This document shows, piece by piece, positions 1 through 9,313 of a stretch of DNA of 64,000 bases (positions are counted from its first letter, which is position 1; every line of letters begins with the position of its first letter). The notes beneath the pieces are model-generated. The model had not been told where the DNA came from and did not search any database. It worked only from the letters and a program-made list of their open reading frames with translations. The position numbers and the translations under genes are program-made. The stretch is from contig NZ_FTPQ01000002.1 in NCBI RefSeq assembly GCF_900156435.1, positions 434,001-498,000 of the forward strand, read 5' to 3'. Origin of the DNA: Microbacterium sp. RU1D (GTDB taxonomy: Bacteria; Actinomycetota; Actinomycetes; Actinomycetales; Microbacteriaceae).

Positions 1-1260
1 CCGATCCACCCCATCGGCGTCACCAACCGCAAGGGCCCCAACAACACCCTCATCACGCAGCCGGGCGACCCCGGGTCGCCGTGGGCCATCGGCGCCGCCG
101 CGGGCGGCCACGACACCGTGCACCCCGACCTCGGCACCCTCGAGGACTTCCGTGCGTTCGTCGCCGCCGCGCGCGAGAACGACATCGAGGTGGCCCTCGA
201 CCTCGCGCTGCAGGCCTCCCCCGACCACCCGTGGGTCGCCGAGCACCCCGAGTGGTTCACGACGCTCCCCGACGGCTCGATCGCGTTCGCCGAGAACCCG
301 CCCAAGAAGTACCAGGACATCTACCCGGTCAACTTCGACAACGACCCCGAGGGCATCCGCGCCGAGGTGCTGCGCATCGTGCGCCACTGGATCGCGCAGG
401 GCGTCACGATCTTCCGCGTCGACAACCCGCACACGAAGCCCCTGCAGTTCTGGGAGTGGTTGATCGCGACCGTCAGCGCCGAAGAACCCGACGCCGTTTT
501 CCTCGCGGAGGCGTTCACGCGCCCGGCCCCTCTCCAGGGGCTCGCCATGGCGGGCTTCCAGCAGAGCTATACCTACTTCACCTGGCGCAACACGAAGGAG
601 GAGCTCGAGGAGTTCCTCGGCGGGCTCGCCCACGAGACCGACGACTTCCTGCGGCCCAACCTCTTCGTCAACACCCCCGACATCCTCACGGAGTACCTGC
701 AATTCGGGGGCCGCCCGGCCTACAAGATCCGCGCCGCGATCGCCGCGACCGCCGCTCCCACGTACGGGGTCTACGCCGGCTATGAGCTCTACGAGAACGT
801 CGCGCGCCCGGGCTCGGAAGAGAACATCGACAATGAGAAGTACGAGTACAAGTTCCGCGACTGGGCGGGCGCCGAGGCGGCGGGCGATTCCCTCGCCCCG
901 TACCTGCGCATGCTCAACGCCGCCCGTCGCGCCCACCCGGCACTCCGCCAGCTGCGCAACCTCCAGGTGCACTGGAGCGACGACGACGCGATCCTGGTGT
1001 ACTCCAAGCACCTCGACGCCGCCCTCAGCCCCACGGGCGTCTCCGACACGGTGATCGTCGTCGCCAACGTCGACCCGCACTCCGCGCGTGAGACCACCGT
1101 CCACCTCGACACGACCGTGTTCGGCGTCGAGCCCGGCGCGTCGTACGACGTCGAAGACCTCGTGACCGGCCAGGTCTGGACCTGGGCCGACCACAACTTC
1201 GTCCGCCTCGACGCCTTCAGCGAGCCCGTGCACATCCTGCACGTCAAGGAGAACCGATGA
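1..1260 (+). CDS. glgE: Alpha-1,4-glucan:maltose-1-phosphate maltosyltransferase, 5' end outside the window
   Basis: C-terminal 419 codons of a GH13_3 enzyme that adds maltose units from maltose-1-phosphate to the non-reducing end of alpha-1,4-glucans in the cytoplasm. The reading frame is open from base 1, so the N-terminus lies upstream of the window. Visible motifs include the HPIG...KGPNN segment, FRVDNPHTK with the nucleophile-type Asp, and the FLAEAFTRP segment with the acid/base-type Glu, followed by NTPDILTEYL. Its TGA overlaps the glgB ATG by four bases (ATGA), so the two are translationally coupled and supply linear chains to the branching enzyme. The family is well recognised. Only the missing N-terminus limits the call. 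Confidence 0.95.
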   Translation, partial: PIHPIGVTNRKGPNNTLITQPGDPGSPWAIGAAAGGHDTVHPDLGTLEDFRAFVAAARENDIEVALDLALQASPDHPWVAEHPEWFTTLPDGSIAFAENPPKKYQDIYPVNFDNDPEGIRAEVLRIVRHWIAQGVTIFRVDNPHTKPLQFWEWLIATVSAEEPDAVFLAEAFTRPAPLQGLAMAGFQQSYTYFTWRNTKEELEEFLGGLAHETDDFLRPNLFVNTPDILTEYLQFGGRPAYKIRAAIAATAAPTYGVYAGYELYENVARPGSEENIDNEKYEYKFRDWAGAEAAGDSLAPYLRMLNAARRAHPALRQLRNLQVHWSDDDAILVYSKHLDAALSPTGVSDTVIVVANVDPHSARETTVHLDTTVFGVEPGASYDVEDLVTGQVWTWADHNFVRLDAFSEPVHILHVKENR

Positions 1261-3395
1261 CCTCCCTCTCCCCCGAGATCCTGGATGCCGTGGCCCACGG
1301 CTCCCACCACGACCCGCACAGCGTGCTGGGTGTGCACGAGAGCGCCGGCGGGTGGGTGATCCGTGCGCGGCGCCCCCTCGCGGAGACCGTCGTCGCGGAG
1401 CTCGCCGACGGCGCGTCGGTCCCCCTCCAGCACGTGCGCGGCGGCATCTGGGAGGCGTCCGTCGACGCCTACCCCGGCGCCTACGTCGTGCGCGCGTCGT
1501 ACGAGGGGTCGGAGCACGTCGCCGATGACGGCTACCGGCACGCTCCGTCGATCGGTGAGCTCGACCTGCACCTCATCGCCGAGGGACGCCACGAAGAGCT
1601 GTGGCGCGTGCTCGGTGCCCATGTCCGCGAGCTCGACGGGTCCAGCGGTACGGCGTTCACCGTGTGGGCGCCCGACGCGCGCGCTCTGCGTGTGATCGGC
1701 GACTTCAACGGCTGGGACGGCACCGGCAGCACGATGCGGTCGATGGGCGGCAGCGGCGTCTGGGAGCTGTTCGTCCCCGGCGTCGGCGTCGACGCCCGCT
1801 ACAAGTTCGAGATCCTCACACGCGACGGGCGGTGGATCGAGAAGGCCGACCCGATGGCGCGCCTCGCCGAGGTGCCGCCGGCCACGGCATCCGTCGTCAC
1901 CGATTCGGCCTACGCCTGGGCCGACGACGCCTGGATCGACGAGCGGTCGCGCCTCGCCCCCATCGATCGCCCGATGTCGATCTACGAGCTCCACCTCGGC
2001 TCGTGGAAGCAGGGCCTTTCGTACCGCGACGCGGCCGACGAGATCATCGCCTACGTCGGCGCGCAGGGCTTCACGCACGTCGAGTTCCTCCCGCTCGCAG
2101 AGCACCCGTTCGGCGGGTCGTGGGGGTACCAGGTGTCGGGCTATTACGCCCCCACCAGCCGCTTCGGCTCCCCCGACGACCTCCGCTACCTCATCGACCG
2201 TCTGCACCAGGCCGGCATCGGCGTGATCATGGACTGGGTCCCCGGGCACTTCCCGAAAGACGACTTCGCCCTCGCGCGTTTTGACGGCGAGGCCCTGTAC
2301 GAACACCCCGATCCCCGGCGCGGAGAGCACAAGGACTGGGGCACGCTCATCTTCGACTACGGCCGCAACGAGGTGCGCAACTTCCTCGTCGCGAACGCGC
2401 TGTACTGGTTCGAGGAGTTCCACGTCGACGGTCTCCGCGTGGATGCCGTGGCATCCATGCTCTACCTCGACTATTCGCGCAACGACGGCGAGTGGGCGCC
2501 GAATCAGTTCGGCGGGCGCGAGAACCTCGAGGCCATCCGCTTCCTGCAGGAGGTCAACGCGACGTCCTACAAGCGCTACCCGGGCATCGCGCTCATCGCC
2601 GAGGAGTCCACGAGCTTCCCCGGTGTCACCGCCCCCACCTCGCACGCCGGCCTCGGATTCGGCTTCAAGTGGAACATGGGGTGGATGAACGACTCGCTGC
2701 AGTACATCGGCCGCGACCCGATGTACCGCTCGCACCACGAGGGCGAGCTGTCGTTCTCGTTCGTCTACTCGTTCAGCGAGAACTTCGTGCTGCCCATCAG
2801 CCACGACGAGGTCGTGCACGGCAAGGGAAGCCTCTTCGGCCGGATGCCGGGTGACCACTGGCAGAAGCTCGCGAACATGCGCGCGTTCCTGGCGTACATG
2901 TGGGGCCACCCGGGAAAGCAGCTGCTGTTCATGGGCCAGGAGTTCGGACAGATGTCGGAGTGGTCCGAGTCGCGCTCGATCGACTGGTGGATGCTCGACC
3001 AGCCCTCCCACAAGCAGCTGCACGATTTCGTCGCCGAGCTGAACCATGTGTACAAGCAGCAGGCGGCGCTCTGGTCGCGCGATCACGACGGGGCCGCGTT
3101 CTCGCGCCTCGGTGCGCCCGCGTGGAACCCGAACGTGCTCGCCTTCGCCCGCCGCGACCACCACGGCAACACGATCGCGGTCGTCTGCAACTTCTCCGGC
3201 GTCCCGCTCAGCGACTTCCCGCTCGACCTGCCCGAGTCCGGGTCGTGGACCGAGGTACTCAACAGCGATGCCGAGGCGTTCGGCGGTTCGGGCCAGGGCA
3301 ACCTCGGCACGGTGACGACCGACGGTCGCGGCAGCGCCACCCTCACCCTCCCGCCGCTCGGCGTGCTCTGGTTGCACCACCGCGCCGGCGCCTGA
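1257..3395 (+). CDS. glgB: 1,4-alpha-glucan branching enzyme
   Basis: This 712-residue GH13_9 enzyme cuts alpha-1,4 chains and re-attaches them as alpha-1,6 branches in glycogen. The N-terminal part has two carbohydrate-binding-type modules (one begins around DPHSVLGVHE), followed by a (beta/alpha)8 barrel. Barrel motifs are LRVDAVASM with the nucleophile Asp, AEESTSFPG with the acid/base Glu, and SHDEVVHGKGSL. The length is normal for actinobacterial GlgB. It starts inside the glgE stop (ATGA) and is followed by two hairpins, so glgE-glgB probably form the end of an operon. Confidence 0.97.
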   Translation: MTSLSPEILDAVAHGSHHDPHSVLGVHESAGGWVIRARRPLAETVVAELADGASVPLQHVRGGIWEASVDAYPGAYVVRASYEGSEHVADDGYRHAPSIGELDLHLIAEGRHEELWRVLGAHVRELDGSSGTAFTVWAPDARALRVIGDFNGWDGTGSTMRSMGGSGVWELFVPGVGVDARYKFEILTRDGRWIEKADPMARLAEVPPATASVVTDSAYAWADDAWIDERSRLAPIDRPMSIYELHLGSWKQGLSYRDAADEIIAYVGAQGFTHVEFLPLAEHPFGGSWGYQVSGYYAPTSRFGSPDDLRYLIDRLHQAGIGVIMDWVPGHFPKDDFALARFDGEALYEHPDPRRGEHKDWGTLIFDYGRNEVRNFLVANALYWFEEFHVDGLRVDAVASMLYLDYSRNDGEWAPNQFGGRENLEAIRFLQEVNATSYKRYPGIALIAEESTSFPGVTAPTSHAGLGFGFKWNMGWMNDSLQYIGRDPMYRSHHEGELSFSFVYSFSENFVLPISHDEVVHGKGSLFGRMPGDHWQKLANMRAFLAYMWGHPGKQLLFMGQEFGQMSEWSESRSIDWWMLDQPSHKQLHDFVAELNHVYKQQAALWSRDHDGAAFSRLGAPAWNPNVLAFARRDHHGNTIAVVCNFSGVPLSDFPLDLPESGSWTEVLNSDAEAFGGSGQGNLGTVTTDGRGSATLTLPPLGVLWLHHRAGA

Positions 3396-3403
3396 CGCAC
3401 GCA

Positions 3404-3443
3404 CCGTGGACGCCCCGCTCCCTCAGGGGCGGGGCGTCCACGG
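3404..3443 (+). terminator. Strong hairpin after glgB
   Basis: A perfect 15-bp stem (3404-3418 with 3429-3443) has a 10-base loop and begins 9 bases after the glgB stop. No clear U tract follows. The gene on the other side points towards it, so it can serve both strands. Confidence 0.7.
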
Positions 3444-3489
3444 TCCCGCACGAACGACGGGGCGCGGCCCCCTCGTTCTGCACGAACGA

Positions 3490-3520
3490 CGGCCCGGTCC
3501 CTTCAGAGGAAACCGGGCCG
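3490..3520 (-). terminator. Second hairpin in the convergent gap, nearest the thioredoxin gene
   Basis: A 9-bp stem CGGCCCGGT/ACCGGGCCG (3490-3498 with 3512-3520) lies 14 bases beyond the stop of the minus-strand thioredoxin gene. A short direct repeat, GCACGAACGACGG, sits at about 3448 and 3479 beside it. It is a probable terminator without a U tract. Confidence 0.5.
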
Positions 3521-3534
3521 CGACGTCGATCGCG

Positions 3535-4479
3535 TCAGAAGAGCAGGGACGCCAACCGCGCGCGAGCGCGCACGACGCGAGCGTCGTCATCGCCCACGAT
3601 GCCGAACAGCTCCAGCAGGCGCTCGCGCACCAGGACGCGCTCGTCGGCCGGCAGGGCGGCGAAGAGGTCGAGCAGACGGCCGAACGCATCGTCGACGTGT
3701 CCGCCGACGACGTCGAGGTCGGCGACGACGAACTGCGCCTCGACACCGGTCGGCTCCGCGGCGGCGGCGGCACGCGCCGCCGGGAGGTCGACGCCCTGCA
3801 CGCGGTCGAGCAGGCGCACCTGACCGAGGCCCGCGCGGGCGTCGGCGTCACGGGGGTTCTCGGCCAGAGCCTTCTCGTACGCCGTGATGGCCCGGGCGTA
3901 GTCCCCCTCCTCGATCGCAGCGAACGCCTCGGCGTGCAGCGGAGGAAGCGGCGGCTCCTCGGCGGGCGCCGCATCGGCCGCCCCGTCGACGGGCACGGTG
4001 CCGGTCACGCCGTGCTGGGCCGCGAGCTGCAGCAACTGGGCGAAGACGTCGCGCACCTGCTGCTCGGGCACCGCACCGGTGAACAGCGGCACGGGCTGCC
4101 CTGCGACGAGAGCGAGCACCATGGGGATCGACTGCGCGCGGAAGCCCTGGGCGAGCTGCGGATTGGCGTCGACGTCGACCTTCGCGAGCACGAGGCGCCC
4201 GGCGAGTTCGGTGACGACCTTCTCGAGCACGGGGCTCAGCTGCTTGCAGGGACCGCACCACTCGGCCCACAGGTCGATGACGACGGGGACGGTCCGCGAG
4301 AGCTCGAGAACCTCGCCGAACGTCGCATCGGTGACGTCGAACACCAGCGGCAGCGCACCCGCCGGGGCCGCGCCCTGGGCGGGCGCCGACGCCGGCGTCG
4401 TGGGCGCCGCGGGACGGTTGCGCAGCGACGAGAGATCGACGGCACCGCGCATGACGGAGCCGGGGGCGGGAGTGCTCAC
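3535..4479 (-). CDS. Thioredoxin-TPR protein (CnoX/YbbN-like)
   Basis: This 314-residue protein has a thioredoxin fold with the active site WAEWCGPCKQ (Cys75 and Cys78). It is followed by a region around residues 190-310 with tetratricopeptide character (EGDYARAITAYEKALAENP). Relatives of the CnoX/YbbN type act as redox chaperones in the cytoplasm. Unlike Escherichia coli YbbN, this one keeps the CxxC pair, so it may also be a disulfide reductase. The chosen GTG start overlaps the upstream stop as GTGA, which implies coupling to the membrane protein before it. An ATG nine codons downstream is an alternative. Confidence 0.85.
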   Translation of the reverse strand: MSTPAPGSVMRGAVDLSSLRNRPAAPTTPASAPAQGAAPAGALPLVFDVTDATFGEVLELSRTVPVVIDLWAEWCGPCKQLSPVLEKVVTELAGRLVLAKVDVDANPQLAQGFRAQSIPMVLALVAGQPVPLFTGAVPEQQVRDVFAQLLQLAAQHGVTGTVPVDGAADAAPAEEPPLPPLHAEAFAAIEEGDYARAITAYEKALAENPRDADARAGLGQVRLLDRVQGVDLPAARAAAAAEPTGVEAQFVVADLDVVGGHVDDAFGRLLDLFAALPADERVLVRERLLELFGIVGDDDARVVRARARLASLLF

Positions 4480-6266
4480 GGGGACACCTTCGCTTCGAGG
4501 AGGCTGGAACGGTAGCCGAGCAGGCGGATCTTGTCATCGGAGCCCTGGCTGGGCACGTAGAAGAACACCTGGTCGGAGTAGGTCGTGGTGAAGCCTGTCG
4601 CGGACTGGTCGACACCGGTCAGGGCCTTGACCGCGGGATTGTTGTCGAGCTTGATGACGGCGTCCGCGTTGGTGGGCTTCGCGGTGTCGCTCTCGTACAC
4701 GTTGACCGCGACGATCGCACCGGTGTCGAGGGTGGCCAGGGCGATGGGGGTCGCCGGCCCGGCCGAGGCGGCGAAACTGATCTCCGCGGTTCCCGCGCCC
4801 GTCTGGTTCAGCTCATCCGTGCGCTTGGTCTTGTTGTCCTGGATGGCCGAGAGCAGCAGGTCGTTCGCGGTGTCGAACAGCGCCGCAGACGTGCTGTTCT
4901 CGCCGTTGTTGATGATGTCGGCGTACGCCGCCGCGACCTTTTCGGGCGCGAGGGTGAGGAACGACGAGTCCGGCGGAACCTGCGTCGCGCCCACATAGGG
5001 AGCGGCCAGTTCCGGCAGGTTGGTGGACGCCTCGAGGTTGCCGACGTACGACGCCTTGTACTCGTCCCACGGTGTTTCCTGCGTCATCATCATGATCGTC
5101 GTGGTCGGGGTCGCGGCATCCGTCGACTCCACCACCGTCATGAGCGAGCGGGGCCACGAACCCGTGGTCTGCGGAAGGACGATCTGCACGGGCTCCGCGG
5201 GGATCGCGGGCAGGGCCGCCCGGTCGGGCAACGCGGCGCGGAGGGTGTAGTTGGTCGCACGCTCGGCGAGAGCGGGTCCCGACAGACGCTGGGCGGCGGC
5301 GTTCTGGTCGAGCGCCGCATCGGCCGAGGCGACCGTGCTGGACAGGCGGGAGACGATGCGCTCGGCCTGCGCCTCGGTCACGGCGGGCGGGAACTGCCCC
5401 TCCGGGACGACGACCGTGGGAGTGGGGCTCGGAGTCTCGGATGCCGCGAACTGCGGCCACGCGTCGGCGGAGCAGCCGGCGAGCAGCGCTACGGAGACGC
5501 CGAGGGCGGGGACCGCGACGAGAGCGCGGCGACCGCGGGTGCTCGGGCGGCGCGCGGGGCTCGTGCTCACCACGCCTTTGGAGGCGGCATCCGATTCGGC
5601 GATCGAGATGGGCTCGGTGACCGGCAGGGGCAGACCCTTGCGGCGGGGTCGGCGCGATCGCCGCACGTGCCGGATGCCGAGGAGGTAGAGGACGAGTCCG
5701 GCGAGCAGGGCGATTCCACCGCCGACGATGAGCGGCCCCGCCCACGGCGTCGAGTCGTCGATGGGCCACGTGACGCTCACGTTCGCGGGAGCGGGCGCCG
5801 TGCCGTCGGAGGCGACGAGCACGCTCATGTCGCTGGGCAGCTGCAGGGTGGTCGAGAACGATCCGGTCTGCTCGAATTCGTCGAGCCACAGGTCGCTGTC
5901 GATGGGGCTCCGGCCTGCGGCGGCGTCGGACGTCGGGGTCACGGTCGGCGCCTGGTCGGTGGTCTGCACCTCCCCCTCGCCGTCGACGGTCACCGCGGTG
6001 TAGTCGACGTCGGCGAGCCACGCCTTCATGTCGGCCGTCCGGCCGTACGAGACGAACACCGCCCCGTCGCCCTCGACGCGCAGTGTCTGGGCGCCCGGGA
6101 CGCTGGTGAGCACCGCGCCGTCGATCAGCGTGTAGGCCGCGGCCCCCTCGGTCTGCACCGCCTTCGTGGTCTCGGACGGACCCTGGAAGACCGTACGCTG
6201 GGCGATCCCGGCACCGATCATGGCGGCGGCGATGACGAACGCCACCACGGCCCAGACGAATCTCAC
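4476..6266 (-). CDS. Large membrane protein with an internal lipobox-like segment, unknown function
   Basis: I do not recognise a family of known function in these 596 residues. Residues 1-22 form a membrane segment, 25-175 look extracytoplasmic, and about 177-198 form a second membrane segment followed by a basic stretch (RHVRRSRRPRRK). A third hydrophobic segment at 248-264 runs into LLAGC (Cys265), which looks exactly like a lipoprotein lipobox. A Pro/Thr-rich linker and a 300-residue soluble domain follow. The layout reads like a membrane protein fused to a lipoprotein. The stop overlaps the thioredoxin-TPR start, so the two are probably co-translated. Any enzymatic label would be a guess. 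Confidence 0.75.
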   Translation of the reverse strand: MRFVWAVVAFVIAAAMIGAGIAQRTVFQGPSETTKAVQTEGAAAYTLIDGAVLTSVPGAQTLRVEGDGAVFVSYGRTADMKAWLADVDYTAVTVDGEGEVQTTDQAPTVTPTSDAAAGRSPIDSDLWLDEFEQTGSFSTTLQLPSDMSVLVASDGTAPAPANVSVTWPIDDSTPWAGPLIVGGGIALLAGLVLYLLGIRHVRRSRRPRRKGLPLPVTEPISIAESDAASKGVVSTSPARRPSTRGRRALVAVPALGVSVALLAGCSADAWPQFAASETPSPTPTVVVPEGQFPPAVTEAQAERIVSRLSSTVASADAALDQNAAAQRLSGPALAERATNYTLRAALPDRAALPAIPAEPVQIVLPQTTGSWPRSLMTVVESTDAATPTTTIMMMTQETPWDEYKASYVGNLEASTNLPELAAPYVGATQVPPDSSFLTLAPEKVAAAYADIINNGENSTSAALFDTANDLLLSAIQDNKTKRTDELNQTGAGTAEISFAASAGPATPIALATLDTGAIVAVNVYESDTAKPTNADAVIKLDNNPAVKALTGVDQSATGFTTTYSDQVFFYVPSQGSDDKIRLLGYRSSLLEAKVSP

Positions 6267-6440
6267 GCTTCACACCATCCCCACCGGCAGCTCGGGCGCC
6301 ACCGAAGAATCGACGTTTCAGACTATCCGAGGGCGGCTGAAAGTTCGCGGCGAGGCTCGTGGCTCGCCGTCACCTGCCTCCGCGGTCACTATCCTGACGA
6401 GACGGGCACGCTCGCCCGGCTGAGGCGGGAGTCGTTCGGC

Positions 6441-7517
6441 ATGAAGATCCACAATCCGTTCCGGGTCGCGCTCCTGGCAACCCTCGGCGTCGGCGTCGGC
6501 CTGCTGCTCATCGGCAGCGTGCAGAACCTCTCGACGATCCTTCTCTACGTCGGCACGGCCCTGTTCCTCTCCCTGGGCCTGGATCCGGTCGTCTCCTTCC
6601 TCGAGCGGCGGGGCCTGCCGCGGTGGGCGGCCGTCCTCGTGACGATCCTCGCGGTGCTCGGCGTCTTCGCCGGCATCATCTTCATGGTCGTCCCGATCAT
6701 CGCAAGCCAGATCGCCCAGTTGATCTCCCAGATCGAGCAGCTGCTGCAGCCCGGACGCTGGAATGAAATCGTCACCCAGGTGCAGCAGTGGGTGTCCGAC
6801 ACTCTCCCGTGGCTCAAGATCGATGACGTCTGGGCCGGCATCCAGCACTGGTTCACCACCCTCGACGTCGGTTCCATCTCGACCGTCGTCGGCAACAGCC
6901 TGCTCACGGGAGCCGGTGCCGTGGCGGCGGGCCTGGGCGGCGCGTTCATCGTGCTCATCCTCACCATCTACTTCACGGCATCCACCCCCTCGCTCAAGTC
7001 GGCCGTCTACCAGCTCGTGCCCGCCTCGAAGCGCGCGCGCTTCATCGAGCTGGCCGAGAAGATCACCGACTCCGTGGGCTACTACGTCATGGGGCAGGTC
7101 AGCCTGGGCGTGATCAACGGCGTGCTGAGCGCCATCTTCCTCACGATCATCAACGCGCCGTTCCCGGCGGTACTCGCGGTGATCGCGTTCTTCTTCTCGC
7201 TCATCCCGCTCGTGGGGACGCTGACGGGGTCGACGATCATCGTTCTGACGTGCCTGATCCCGGGCCTGGGGACGCCCGGATGGGCCATCATCGCGGCCGC
7301 GATCTACTACCTCGTGTACATGCAGATCGAGGCCTACGTCATCTCGCCGCGCATCATGAACCGCGCGGTCTCGGTGCCGGGATCGGTCGTCGTGATCTCG
7401 GCACTGGCGGGCGGCGCACTGCTGAACCTGCTGGGCGCCCTCATCGCGATCCCGGTGGCCGCGAGCATCCTCATCATCTACCGCGAGGTCATCATCCCGC
7501 GGCAGAACGAGCGCTGA
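6441..7517 (+). CDS. AI-2E family transporter
   Basis: This 358-residue polytopic membrane protein starts MKIHNPFRV and contains about seven to eight hydrophobic segments. It includes the characteristic long amphipathic middle region and the C-terminal block IPLVGTLTGSTIIVL...ALIAIPVAASILIIYREV seen in the AI-2E (PerM/TqsA) family. Members export small molecules or ions, and the substrate here cannot be read from sequence. The open frame runs far upstream, but the hydrophobic family-like part begins at this ATG and the upstream stretch overlaps the divergent gene antisense, so this start is preferred. Confidence 0.88.
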   Translation: MKIHNPFRVALLATLGVGVGLLLIGSVQNLSTILLYVGTALFLSLGLDPVVSFLERRGLPRWAAVLVTILAVLGVFAGIIFMVVPIIASQIAQLISQIEQLLQPGRWNEIVTQVQQWVSDTLPWLKIDDVWAGIQHWFTTLDVGSISTVVGNSLLTGAGAVAAGLGGAFIVLILTIYFTASTPSLKSAVYQLVPASKRARFIELAEKITDSVGYYVMGQVSLGVINGVLSAIFLTIINAPFPAVLAVIAFFFSLIPLVGTLTGSTIIVLTCLIPGLGTPGWAIIAAAIYYLVYMQIEAYVISPRIMNRAVSVPGSVVVISALAGGALLNLLGALIAIPVAASILIIYREVIIPRQNER

Positions 7518-7519
7518 GC

Positions 7520-8242
7520 TCAGCCGGCGACGTCGCCGTCCCACTCCGTCGGAAGCGGAAGGGCGTCGGGAGCGACCGCGGCGACGATCTCGGTCAGCAC
7601 GCGGCGCGTCTGCGTCTCGCCGACCCACAGGTGCTTCCCGCCCTCGACGGCGATGAGCGTGGCATCCGGAACCGACGCGAAGCGCTCACGGGCCTCGTCG
7701 GGGCGGAGGTAGTCGTCGAACTCGGGGACGAGCACGACCATGCGGCGCTCGTCACCGGCCCACGCCGCGACCTCGTCGGCGGTGGCGCGGTGCAGCGGGG
7801 GCGAGAGCAGGATGACGCCTTCGATGTCGTGGTCGCGGCCGTACTTCAGTGCCAGCTCGGTCCCGAACGACCAGCCCACCAGCCACGGGCGGGGCAGGCC
7901 TCGCTCGCGCACGAAATCCATCGCGGCGGCGACGTCGAAGCACTCGTTCGCACCGCCGTCGAACGCCCCCTCGCTCGTGCCGCGCGAAGACGTCGTCCCG
8001 CGCGTGTTGAATCGCAGCACCGCGAGATCGGCCAGGGCGGGCAGCCGGCCCGCGGCTTTCCTCAGGATGTGCGAGTCCATGAACCCGCCCGCCGTCGGCA
8101 GGGGGTGCAACGTGACGAGGGTCGCGACCGGGTCGCGATCGGCGGGCAGCGCGAGCTCGCCGACGAGGGTGAGCTCGTCGACCGTGCGCAGCTCGATGTC
8201 TTCCCGGCGGGCGGGCAGAAGGACGGGTCCGCGAATCTCCAT
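7520..8242 (-). CDS. Alpha/beta hydrolase
   Basis: This 240-residue protein of the alpha/beta-hydrolase fold has the nucleophile elbow GWSFGTEL (GxSxG) and a late GGKHLW segment with the catalytic-type His. HPLPTAGGF supplies the HP-type oxyanion region found in dienelactone-hydrolase-like enzymes. The substrate is unknown. I chose the ATG at 8242 (MEIRGPVLL). It shares one base with the stop of the upstream gene (TGATG), and the longer frame upstream is low-complexity Arg-rich sequence antisense to nothing conserved. Confidence 0.82.
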   Translation of the reverse strand: MEIRGPVLLPARREDIELRTVDELTLVGELALPADRDPVATLVTLHPLPTAGGFMDSHILRKAAGRLPALADLAVLRFNTRGTTSSRGTSEGAFDGGANECFDVAAAMDFVRERGLPRPWLVGWSFGTELALKYGRDHDIEGVILLSPPLHRATADEVAAWAGDERRMVVLVPEFDDYLRPDEARERFASVPDATLIAVEGGKHLWVGETQTRRVLTEIVAAVAPDALPLPTEWDGDVAG

Positions 8243-8529
8243 CAGGCGATCCTCCAACAGTGCGTGTGCCAGTGTCGACGGGCGGCGAGGTCCGCCGCGT
8301 CGCCGAGCACCCCGTCGGCGCGCCAGACGACGAGGTGGGGTGTGCCCGCGGCGACGGTGCGTCCGCATCCCGGACAGATGTAATCCTTCACGGCCTGCGG
8401 CCCGGACAGGGGTTGCACCGTCCACTCGGAGCCGCGCTTGACCTCGGTGCGCTTCCAGCCTGCGATCAGACGATCGAGCGAATCGTCGCCGCGACCCGGA
8501 TCGGGGCGGCGCTTACGGGAGCGGGGCAT
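8242..8529 (-). CDS. Small conserved protein with zinc-finger-like cysteines
   Basis: This 95-residue protein has a basic N-terminus (MPRSRKRRPDP), a central CPGC pair and a C-terminal HWHTHC cluster. Together these could bind one zinc ion. Similar short proteins in actinobacteria are often labelled ATP/GTP-binding protein, but I see no Walker motif, so that label is not supported. It is immediately upstream of, and coupled to, the alpha/beta hydrolase. The function is unknown. Confidence 0.7.
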   Translation of the reverse strand: MPRSRKRRPDPGRGDDSLDRLIAGWKRTEVKRGSEWTVQPLSGPQAVKDYICPGCGRTVAAGTPHLVVWRADGVLGDAADLAARRHWHTHCWRIA

Positions 8530-8538
8530 GGATGCCGC

Positions 8539-9264
8539 TCACCACCAGTGGTTGCTCGTCCAGAACGCGTATGCGCCCGCCCAGCTGCCGTAGCGTCCCG
8601 TGGCGTAGCCGGTCGCCCAGCGGAGGTTGTCGACGGGGTCGTAGCCGTTGCCCGGGACCTTGCTGCACGGCAGCGCCTGGACGAGCCCGCACGCCCCCGA
8701 CGAGCGGTTGGTGGCGTTGGGGTTCCAGCCGCTCTCGCGGCTCACGATGTAGTCGACGTAGCCCATGTCGGCGTCCGAGATGCCGGCGGCCGCCATCCAC
8801 TCGGCGGGGGCTCCCCCGCCGCTGTAGTACAGCGGTCCCCCGCCGCCGCCGTTGCTGCCGCCGTCGTTCGCGGAGGACCCGGAATCACGCGTCTTGGACG
8901 GCGTCGGGGTGGGGGTGGGCTTCGGCTTGACGTAGACGTTGTAGCTCGAGCGCTGAAGGTCGGGAGCCTGCTTCTCGCCCGACGTGGAGACCGCCTGCGT
9001 GTCGCCGAGGCCCTCGGCGTACAGCGTCACGGTTCGCGGTTCCTCGGCCTGCGCGGGCGCCAGCGCCGCACCCATCGGCCCGACGTACGCGGCCGCGAAC
9101 AGGACCGCGGCGCACGCTCCGAAGACGCCGACGACGCCGCGGCGACGCGACCAGCGGGGCGCGGCGCGGCGCGGCAGGACGGGCGGAATCACGTCGACCA
9201 CCCCGGCGCCTCGACGGGCGACGCGGTTCGATGATCTACGCGAGAGTTCCGAGCCAGAAGTCAC
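8539..9264 (-). CDS. Secreted transglycosylase-like (aggregation-promoting-factor-like) protein
   Basis: This 241-residue protein has a basic N-terminus and a single hydrophobic segment at about residues 47-68 that acts as a signal or anchor. A Pro/Thr and Gly/Ser-rich linker follows, then a C-terminal domain of about 75 residues beginning YVDYIVSRESGWNPNA and ending in SNHWW. The SRESGW segment carries the catalytic-type Glu of lysozyme-like transglycosylases, so it probably acts on peptidoglycan outside the cell. The start is GTG at 9264; a shorter form starting nearer the hydrophobic segment is possible. Confidence 0.8.
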   Translation of the reverse strand: MTSGSELSRRSSNRVARRGAGVVDVIPPVLPRRAAPRWSRRRGVVGVFGACAAVLFAAAYVGPMGAALAPAQAEEPRTVTLYAEGLGDTQAVSTSGEKQAPDLQRSSYNVYVKPKPTPTPTPSKTRDSGSSANDGGSNGGGGGPLYYSGGGAPAEWMAAAGISDADMGYVDYIVSRESGWNPNATNRSSGACGLVQALPCSKVPGNGYDPVDNLRWATGYATGRYGSWAGAYAFWTSNHWW

Positions 9265-9313
9265 AGTGCCGCCGAGTCTACCGACGCCCCGGCGCGGGTG
9301 TCATCCTGAACGA

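Noticed and set aside
789..3404. 871-codon open frame on the minus strand across glgE and glgB
   Set aside because: It is antisense to two clear GH13 enzymes, has low-complexity Arg/Val/Gly-rich composition and no recognisable domain. Such frames arise from the third-codon GC bias.
5667..6440. Long N-terminal extension of the AI-2E transporter
   Set aside because: The extension is antisense to the membrane protein gene and has no family similarity; the hydrophobic protein starts at 6441.
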